NCBI GenBank assembly: GCA_035473255.1
Contig: DATIOK010000212.1
Span: 1-9,953, forward strand
Length of the DNA: 9,953 nt
Source of the DNA: JAICYJ01 sp035473255
GTDB lineage: Bacteria; Actinomycetota; Thermoleophilia; Gaiellales; JAICJC01
Direction: 5' to 3'
The position numbers were made by a program, and so were the translations under genes. How positions within the stretch are numbered: the stretch's first letter is position 1; each line of letters starts with the position of its first letter. This document shows positions 5,183-9,953 of this stretch, one piece after another. Under the pieces are notes generated by a model that made no database searches, had not been told where the DNA came from, and saw only the letters and a list, made by a program, of their open reading frames with translations.

Positions 5183-6658
5183 GTGATGCGTTCGTTGCTG
5201 CCCGCAGACATCGCCCGCAACCGCGAGCCGATCGCCTACCTGGCGATCGGCGCGGCGCTGAGCGCCGCCTACTTCGTGGTGCCCGCCAGCCCGAACATGC
5301 AGCACGTGATCTACGAGGCGGTCGGCGTCAGCGCCCTCGCCGCGATCTGCCGCGGCAACCTCCGCCACCGCTCGGGACCGGCCTGGACGGCGATCCTGAT
5401 CGGGATTGCACTGTGGGTGGGCGGCGACAGCTTCTGGAATGCCTATCGCTGGATCACGGGCAACGAGGCGCCGTTCCCCTCCGGTGCCGACGTCTTCTAC
5501 CTGCTCGCCTACCTGCCGCTGCTGCTCGCCATCGCGCTGCTCGTACGGGGCGGACGTCCGCGTGCCTCCGACCTGGTCGATGCGTCCATCGTCGGCCTGG
5601 CGGCCGGGCTGGTGGTGTGGTTCGCGGCCATCGCGCCCTCCGCTTCGGCGCATCACAGCTCCGCGCTGACCGGCGCGATCACCGTCATCTACCCGACCAT
5701 GGACTACCTGCTGCTGCTCGGCGTCGTCCAGCTGGCCTTCGTCGGCGGCCTTCGCAACGCCGCCCTTCGCTGGGCGACGGCGGCGTTCGCGACAGTGCTC
5801 GTGACCGACATCATCTACGCCCGCATGCGGGTCGACGCGAGCTTCACGGCCACCTCCTACGTGAACATCGGGTACTTCGCCTTCTACGTCCTGCTGGGCG
5901 CCGCCGCGCTGTCTCCGGCGGTGCGCGAGCCGATCGAGTCGGCCAAGTCTCCGTACGGGCGGCTGACTCTGGGGCGAATGGCGCTGCTGACTGGGGCGCT
6001 GCTCGCGACGCCGGCCACGCTCGGCTTCGACGCGGCCCGCAGCCCAAGGGACGTGCGTGCGCTGGCGTTGATCGGCGCTCTGATCGCGGTGCTGGTGCTG
6101 ACGCGGATGGCGCTGCTGTTCGTCGAGCGCGATGAGCTGGATGTGGCTCGCCGCGAGGCGCAGCAGGCGCTGAAGCAGATCGCCTACCACGACGGCCTCA
6201 CGCAGCTCGCCAACCGGCGGTCGCTGTACGAGGCGATCGCCGAGGCGATGGCGGCCGGCGGTGGCGGAACGGCGCTGCTGTTCGTCGACCTGGACGGGTT
6301 CAAGGCGGTCAACGACCAGTACGGCCACATGGCCGGTGATGCGGTGCTGGCCGAGGTGGCCGGGCGGCTGCGGCGCGCGGTGCGCGGCGAGGACCTGGTG
6401 GCCCGCCACGGCGGCGACGAGTTCGTCGTGCTGCTGCGCCGCCTGCCGCAGGATCAGGCGGGCGAGCTGGCCGTGCAGGCCGCCGACCGCGTGGGGGAGG
6501 CGCTGGCCGACCCGATCGACACGCCGGTGGCGCAGTTCTCGATCACGGCCAGCATCGGCATCGCCCTGCATCCGCGCGACGGCACCTCACCTGACCAGCT
6601 GATCCGGGTGGCCGACGACCGCATGTACCAGAGCAAGCGCAGCGCCCGCGCCGCCTAG
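5183..6658 (+). CDS. Membrane diguanylate cyclase (GGDEF domain)
   Basis: This enzyme makes cyclic di-GMP from two GTP at the inner membrane face. The N-terminal 315 residues or so form a multi-pass membrane region with about nine or ten hydrophobic segments, including PFPSGADVFYLLAYLP at 97-112, a pattern I associate with actinobacterial membrane c-di-GMP proteins. A short helical linker (about 316-333) leads to the GGDEF domain, which begins at DGLTQLANRR (337-346). FVDLDGFKAVND (367-378) contains the Mg-binding aspartate, the signature GGDEF at 410-414 is intact, and RGED at 401-404, five residues before GGDEF, is a complete RxxD inhibitory site. It should therefore be active and feedback-inhibited. 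No EAL domain follows. GTG 5183 is directly followed by ATG 5186, so either could be the start. The membrane region's signal is unknown. Confidence 0.93.
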   Translation: MMRSLLPADIARNREPIAYLAIGAALSAAYFVVPASPNMQHVIYEAVGVSALAAICRGNLRHRSGPAWTAILIGIALWVGGDSFWNAYRWITGNEAPFPSGADVFYLLAYLPLLLAIALLVRGGRPRASDLVDASIVGLAAGLVVWFAAIAPSASAHHSSALTGAITVIYPTMDYLLLLGVVQLAFVGGLRNAALRWATAAFATVLVTDIIYARMRVDASFTATSYVNIGYFAFYVLLGAAALSPAVREPIESAKSPYGRLTLGRMALLTGALLATPATLGFDAARSPRDVRALALIGALIAVLVLTRMALLFVERDELDVARREAQQALKQIAYHDGLTQLANRRSLYEAIAEAMAAGGGGTALLFVDLDGFKAVNDQYGHMAGDAVLAEVAGRLRRAVRGEDLVARHGGDEFVVLLRRLPQDQAGELAVQAADRVGEALADPIDTPVAQFSITASIGIALHPRDGTSPDQLIRVADDRMYQSKRSARAA

Positions 6659-6660
6659 GT

Positions 6661-6675
6661 GACCTACCCCAGGTC
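6661..6675. terminator. Small hairpin at the convergent dgc/tatC ends
   Basis: GACCT (6661-6665) and AGGTC (6671-6675) form a 5-bp stem with a 5-nt loop, overlapping the tatC stop codon and lying 2 nt past the cyclase stop. The two convergent genes are only 5 nt apart, so a shared terminator is plausible. The stem is short and lacks a T-tract, so the evidence is weak. Confidence 0.25.
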
Positions 6676-7434
6676 GGGTGTCGGCAGCTCGCCTCCGCGG
6701 CCGCGCTCGACGCCGAGCACGATGAAGTAGGACAGGCCGTACAGGGCCAGCAGCGGGATGAACTCGACGATGAATGAGATCGGGTCGACGCCGGGCAGCA
6801 GCATCGCGAGTACGGCGAGGGCGACGATCGATGCCCGCCAGTGTCGGCGCATCAGCGCAGAGCTCATGATCCGCAGGCGCGCCAGCATCAGCATCACGGC
6901 CGGCATTTCGAACACGATGCCCATCGCCAGCAGCGTCAGCAGCACGAACTGGACGTAGTCCTTGGCGCGCAGCTGGTAGTTGAAGGCCTGGTCGTTGTAG
7001 CCGACCAGGAAGCCGATCGTGGGCGGCACGACCAGGAACCAGGCGAACACGGCCCCGACGATGAACAGCGTCGGGATCATCAGCGTCAGCGGACGTAGCG
7101 AGCGGTGATGCTGCTCGGACACGGCCGGGATCAGGAAGGCGTAGAGCTGGTAGGTCGCGATCGGCATGGTCAGGAGCAGGCCGCCGTAGATCGCGACCGA
7201 GAGTGAAGTGAGGATGCCGTCCAGCGGGCTGGTGGCCAGGAACCGGTAGGCGTGCCCGCCGGGCTGGGGGAGCGGCGCCGCCATCGCGTTGAGGATCGCC
7301 CCGGACTGCCAGAAGCAGATGCCGACCGCGACGGCCAGCACCGCCAGCACCACGACCAAGCGGCCGCGCAGCTCGTCGAGGTGGTCGACCACCGTCAGCT
7401 GGTCGTTGGGATGAACGCGGGGGCGGCGCAGCAT
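6664..7434 (-). CDS. tatC: Sec-independent protein translocase TatC
   Basis: TatC is the six-helix membrane receptor that recognises twin-arginine signal peptides and, with TatA, exports folded proteins. The 256-residue product is of normal length and has about six hydrophobic segments. The N-terminal HLDELR is at 18-23. TYQLYAFLIPAVSEQHH (94-110) is the conserved loop after helix 2. FEMP with Glu176 corresponds to the conserved glutamate in the fourth helix, and PGVDPIS is at 214-220. The usual Glu in the late LYE/LFE motif is Gly here (LYG, 231-233). The ATG at 7434 follows the tatA stop by 4 nt without a strong ribosome site of its own, which suggests coupled translation. It forms a tatA-tatC pair and no separate tatB is present. 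It converges with the diguanylate cyclase gene. Confidence 0.95.
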   Translation of the reverse strand: MLRRPRVHPNDQLTVVDHLDELRGRLVVVLAVLAVAVGICFWQSGAILNAMAAPLPQPGGHAYRFLATSPLDGILTSLSVAIYGGLLLTMPIATYQLYAFLIPAVSEQHHRSLRPLTLMIPTLFIVGAVFAWFLVVPPTIGFLVGYNDQAFNYQLRAKDYVQFVLLTLLAMGIVFEMPAVMLMLARLRIMSSALMRRHWRASIVALAVLAMLLPGVDPISFIVEFIPLLALYGLSYFIVLGVERGRGGELPTPDLG

Positions 7435-7438
7435 CGGG

Positions 7439-7633
7439 CTAGCTCTGGTCGGTGGTCTCGGCGGGCGGGATCGGTGCCGGCAGCGGGGGATGCTCGTCGC
7501 CGCTGACCGACTGCTTGAACTCGCGGATGCCCTTGCCGAGCGACTTACCCATCTCGGGCAGGCGCTTGGGGCCGAGCACGACCAGCGCGATGATCATCAC
7601 GATGATCAGCTGGATGGGGGAGACGTCAGGCAT
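7439..7633 (-). CDS. tatA: Twin-arginine translocase subunit TatA
   Basis: TatA oligomerises to form the passage for folded Tat substrates. The product has 64 residues: a short periplasmic N-terminus, one transmembrane helix (about 6-20), the diagnostic hinge and amphipathic helix LGPKRLPEMGKSLGKGIREF (20-39), and an acidic, Pro-rich tail. The open frame extends further upstream (to 7777), but I place the start at the ATG at 7633. It puts the helix at the normal distance from the N-terminus and has a strong AAGGAG ribosome site 7 nt upstream. The longer version would carry an implausible Arg/Ser-rich leader reaching into the methyltransferase gene. It is co-directional with tatC. It could be called TatA/E, and the window does not separate TatA from TatB function. 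Confidence 0.95.
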   Translation of the reverse strand: MPDVSPIQLIIVMIIALVVLGPKRLPEMGKSLGKGIREFKQSVSGDEHPPLPAPIPPAETTDQS

Positions 7634-7640
7634 TGAGAAG

Positions 7641-7646
7641 CTCCTT
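7641..7646 (-). promoter_or_regulatory. Ribosome binding site of tatA
   Basis: On the - strand AAGGAG lies 7 nt before the ATG at 7633, the strongest Shine-Dalgarno in the window. It decides the tatA start over the longer in-frame extension. Confidence 0.85.
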
Positions 7647-7669
7647 TGGAGAAGGGGTGACTCCTCATC

Positions 7670-7689
7670 ATTCGGGCGGCGCCCCGAAT
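7670..7689 (-). terminator. Hairpin between the methyltransferase gene and tatA
   Basis: ATTCGGG (7670-7676) and CCCGAAT (7683-7689) form a perfect 7-bp stem with a 6-nt loop, 20 nt past the methyltransferase stop in the direction of transcription. There is no T-tract. It could end the phosphatase/methyltransferase transcript or reduce read-through into tatA. The 76-nt gap holds nothing else clear apart from the tatA ribosome site. Confidence 0.5.
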
Positions 7690-7709
7690 CGGTTTGCCGC
7701 ACGGCGGTG

Positions 7710-8477
7710 CTAGGAGCGCTTGCGCGCCTTCCAGATCTCCTCGACCGGCCAGCGGCGCGCCCACTCGACCGGTGCATTCGGACGGCGGCTGACGGCGTCG
7801 GCGGGCGGGCGCACCTCGATCAGGTCCTCGACCTCGAAGCCGCTGCCGCGCAGCAGCCGGATCATGTCGCCGTAGCCGATGTGGAACTCGACGGACGTGT
7901 CGTCCGGCCACTCGAATCGGTGCATGCCGAAGTAGTCGCGAAGCAGCCGGTCGGTGGCCGGCTCGCTTTCGAGGTCGGGCGTGCACAGCATGTGGATGGT
8001 GCCGTTGACCAGGTAGATCAGCTGTCCGCCAGGGCGCAGCAGGCGCGAGGCCTCCGGGATCCAGCGGTAGGGGTCACACCAGATGCTGGCGCCGTACTCG
8101 GAGATCGCCAGATCGAAGCTGTTGTCGGGAAACGGTGTCTGCTCGGCGTTGCCCAGATGCAACGGGAACTCGATCCCGAACTCGTGCTGGTAGCGGCGGG
8201 CGGTCTCGAGCTGGGCCGGCGAGTTGTCGATGCCGACCGGGCGCGCGCCGCGGCGTGCCAGCCAGGCCGACACGTAGGCGGTGCCGCAGCCGAGCTCGAT
8301 CGCGTCGAGGCCGTCAAGCCGCCGTGGCAGCACGCCCAGCTCGGCCTCGGGGACGCCGAAGATGCCCCAGTCCGGCGTGTCGCTGGCCCACGAGTCGTGG
8401 CCGGGCTCGACGTACCCTGGCGCGTACCGGTCCCAGGCTTCGCGGTTTCGCTGGACGTGCTCGGGCAGGTCGCTCAT
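7710..8477 (-). CDS. Class I SAM-dependent methyltransferase
   Basis: A 255-residue cytoplasmic methyltransferase of the Methyltransf_11/UbiE-like fold. Motif I is AIELGCGTAYVSAWLARRGA (59-78) with the SAM-binding glycines. The acidic residue of motif II is Asp84 in PVGIDNSP, motif III-like GNAEQTPFPDNSFDLAIS is at 109-126, and RLLRPGGQLIYLV is at 145-157. The conserved W, H and D residues between about 126 and 190 do not reveal the substrate to me. It starts 24 nt after the PhoD-like gene in the same direction and is probably co-transcribed with it. No clear ribosome site precedes the ATG at 8477. Many such proteins methylate small molecules or quinone precursors, but nothing here decides it. 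Confidence 0.9.
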   Translation of the reverse strand: MSDLPEHVQRNREAWDRYAPGYVEPGHDSWASDTPDWGIFGVPEAELGVLPRRLDGLDAIELGCGTAYVSAWLARRGARPVGIDNSPAQLETARRYQHEFGIEFPLHLGNAEQTPFPDNSFDLAISEYGASIWCDPYRWIPEASRLLRPGGQLIYLVNGTIHMLCTPDLESEPATDRLLRDYFGMHRFEWPDDTSVEFHIGYGDMIRLLRGSGFEVEDLIEVRPPADAVSRRPNAPVEWARRWPVEEIWKARKRS

Positions 8478-8501
8478 GGCGGGAACGATGCCAGATCCGG
8501 G

Positions 8502-9953
8502 CTACTCGGGCACGCCGCGCTCGAAATGTCGGGGCGCTGCCGGCGGCGGCTTCAGCCGCAGCGAGCTGTCCGCCGTGGGCGCGTAGTCGAGCACGAGCGG
8601 CGGGAACAGGTCGTCCGGCCCGCCCTGCTCGCCGCTGATCGCGCGCAGGGTGACGCTGCGGCCGGGCGTGCCCGGGGGATCGATGTCGATCATGCCAAGG
8701 CCGCGGTGCTGCATGACCGATCGCTGCGGGTCGAGGGTGCCGTCGTCGGCCGTGGCAGGCTCCCAGGAACGAGGCGAGAGGCCCGAGCACACGAACTCGA
8801 CGATCGAAAGGCCCGCAGCCCGCGGCCGCGCGGCAGGGTCGGGGTGGTGGTGGATGCGGAGCCCGTGCGCGTCCCCGCTCAGGACGACGACGCGTACTCC
8901 GCGCAACTGAGCATCCATGAACGCCGTCATCAGCCGGCGGTACTCGTCGGGCCATCCGAACAGGAAGCAGTCGGGATTCGGGCGCGAGGCGAAGATGTCG
9001 GCGCTGTACACGACCGCCAGCGATGCGCCGGTCGTGGCGAGCCTGGATTCCAGCCAGTCTCGCTGGGTGGTGCCGAGCTTGGTCTTGGCGGGCGTGTTCG
9101 CCTGTTCCACGGGATCGGCGTAGCGGCGGCCGTCGAGCGTGAAGCAGTGAACGTCGCCGAAGCGGACGTCGTAGTAGCCGAGCGTTGACGGGTCGGCGTG
9201 CACGTGGTTCCACAGCGCCAGAGACCAGGTCGGGAACCGCGACGGGGGCGCATTGTTCTGCTGGCAGTAGTCGTGGTCATCGCCGGTGAAACCGACCGGC
9301 CCGCGACGGCGCAGCACCACGAAATGGGGATCGCTGAGCGTCCTTGTGAAGCGCTCGAAGTAGAAGTCGGGAGCCTCGAGGTAGCTCGAGAACCGTGAAT
9401 TTCCGGCGTAGCCGAGGTCGCCCTGGTAGACCAGCAGGGCGGGCGGGGCCGGTGCAACGGCGAGCAGCCGGGCGAGTCCGTTGTAGGCCGGCTGCTGCCA
9501 GAGATGGGCGCACGAAGCCGCCCCCATCACCAGCCGGCCGGAGCCGAGCTGTGGCGTGTACTGCTGCGCGCGTGACAGGCCCACCGCGCGGCTGCCGGTC
9601 GTGACGAATCGCGCGCGCCAGTAGACGGGACGGGCGTTGGCCAGCACGATCTGGTCACGGGCCGAGAACGGTGGGCCCGGCCGATGCACCGCCGACCGTT
9701 CCACCGCGCCGCTGAACGACGGGTCGGCCGACCACTCGAACTGGATCGAGGCGGGGACATCGCAGGCAGCTCTCAGGCCGACGGTGAAGCGGTCGCCGTT
9801 CGTCTGCGGCGCGCCGGTGACGAGCAGCGCCGCCTGTGGGCTGGTGCGTCGAACCCGCCCAGCCGAGAGCAGGTAACGGCTGACCAGCAACGATCCGGGT
9901 CTTCCGTCCGCCGGCGCCACCAGGAGCACACCCGGCGTTCCGCCGGTGACGCT
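8502..9953 (-). CDS. PhoD-like metallophosphatase / phosphodiesterase, 5' end outside window
   Basis: This is a partial protein whose frame stays open to the right edge, so its N-terminus and any signal peptide are missing. Counting from the GTG at 9929, a beta-rich N-terminal domain (about 34-125, ending near VYWRARF) resembles the PhoD N-terminal Ig-like domain. The catalytic domain follows. AASC at 137-140 matches the PhoD motif whose cysteine binds Fe3+. YQGDLGY (168-174) matches the GDYIYE position, GDDHDY (216-221) the DDHE position, and LSGDAH (350-355) the LTGDVH metal-binding motif. LGTTQRDWL (285-293) is also typical. PhoD enzymes hydrolyse phosphomonoesters or diesters outside the cell and are commonly Tat substrates with Fe/Ca centres. 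The motifs diverge from classic PhoD, so the substrate is uncertain. It heads a run continuing to the methyltransferase, tatA and tatC. Confidence 0.9.
   Translation of the reverse strand, partial: SVTGGTPGVLLVAPADGRPGSLLVSRYLLSAGRVRRTSPQAALLVTGAPQTNGDRFTVGLRAACDVPASIQFEWSADPSFSGAVERSAVHRPGPPFSARDQIVLANARPVYWRARFVTTGSRAVGLSRAQQYTPQLGSGRLVMGAASCAHLWQQPAYNGLARLLAVAPAPPALLVYQGDLGYAGNSRFSSYLEAPDFYFERFTRTLSDPHFVVLRRRGPVGFTGDDHDYCQQNNAPPSRFPTWSLALWNHVHADPSTLGYYDVRFGDVHCFTLDGRRYADPVEQANTPAKTKLGTTQRDWLESRLATTGASLAVVYSADIFASRPNPDCFLFGWPDEYRRLMTAFMDAQLRGVRVVVLSGDAHGLRIHHHPDPAARPRAAGLSIVEFVCSGLSPRSWEPATADDGTLDPQRSVMQHRGLGMIDIDPPGTPGRSVTLRAISGEQGGPDDLFPPLVLDYAPTADSSLRLKPPPAAPRHFERGVPE

Noticed and set aside
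5084..6571. A 495-codon open frame on the - strand opposite the diguanylate cyclase
   Set aside because: The product is an Arg/Gln/Gly-rich shadow without motifs, while the + strand has an intact GGDEF domain.
7634..7777. The N-terminal extension of TatA in the open frame up to 7777
   Set aside because: The extension is Arg/Ser-rich, overlaps the methyltransferase gene and would bury the TatA membrane helix internally. The ATG at 7633 has a strong ribosome site.
7452..9188. A long open frame (578 codons) on the + strand opposite tatA, the methyltransferase and the phosphatase
   Set aside because: It lies antisense to three genes with clear motifs, and its His/Arg/Val/Ala-rich translation shows no domain. 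Long antisense frames are expected at this GC content.

Overview
This is high-GC bacterial DNA, gene-dense throughout, with frequent GTG starts, 4-nt stop/start overlaps and apparently leaderless promoters. This suggests an actinomycete-type genome. A Thermoleophilia/Solirubrobacterales-like lineage is my best guess, based on remembered gene content; nothing in the window proves it. I count eleven genes. Two are cut by the window edges: the 5' part of the helicase-nuclease lies off the left end, and the 5' part of the PhoD-like gene lies off the right end. No intergenic gap exceeds about 80 bases. I saw no tRNA, rRNA, CRISPR array, insertion sequence or phage gene.

Left block (1-2674, + strand): genome maintenance. 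The C-terminal part of a UvrD-type helicase fused to a PD-(D/E)XK nuclease with a four-cysteine Fe-S motif overlaps endonuclease III (nth) by a GTGA stop/start. A small helical orphan protein of 96 residues follows.

Middle block (2679-4349, - strand): an apparent operon read right to left. A 71-residue zinc-ribbon protein overlaps trxB (thioredoxin reductase) through ATGA, and a zinc-ribbon plus PAS-domain protein follows. No thioredoxin gene lies in the group. This suggests a thiol/redox sensing unit, but that is inference.

Divergent pair (4349/4378): the zinc-ribbon operon and a membrane-anchored, His-rich extracytoplasmic protein diverge from only 28 bp. A palindromic CTATAG can supply a -10 element to both strands, and each -10 lies exactly 9 nt from its ATG. 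The His-rich gene is followed by a multi-pass membrane diguanylate cyclase, with a nested inverted repeat in the 58-nt gap between them.

Right block (6664-9953, - strand): PhoD-like phosphatase (partial), a SAM methyltransferase, tatA and tatC, all in one direction. A phosphodiesterase of a family that is often exported by Tat, close to the Tat genes, recalls the phoD-tatAd-tatCd arrangement of Bacillus subtilis. The methyltransferase and a hairpin separate it from tatA here.

Most of the window is ordinary housekeeping. The parts most worth a second look are the symmetric divergent promoter, the trxB operon flanked by two zinc-ribbon proteins, and the uncharacterised His-rich membrane protein.
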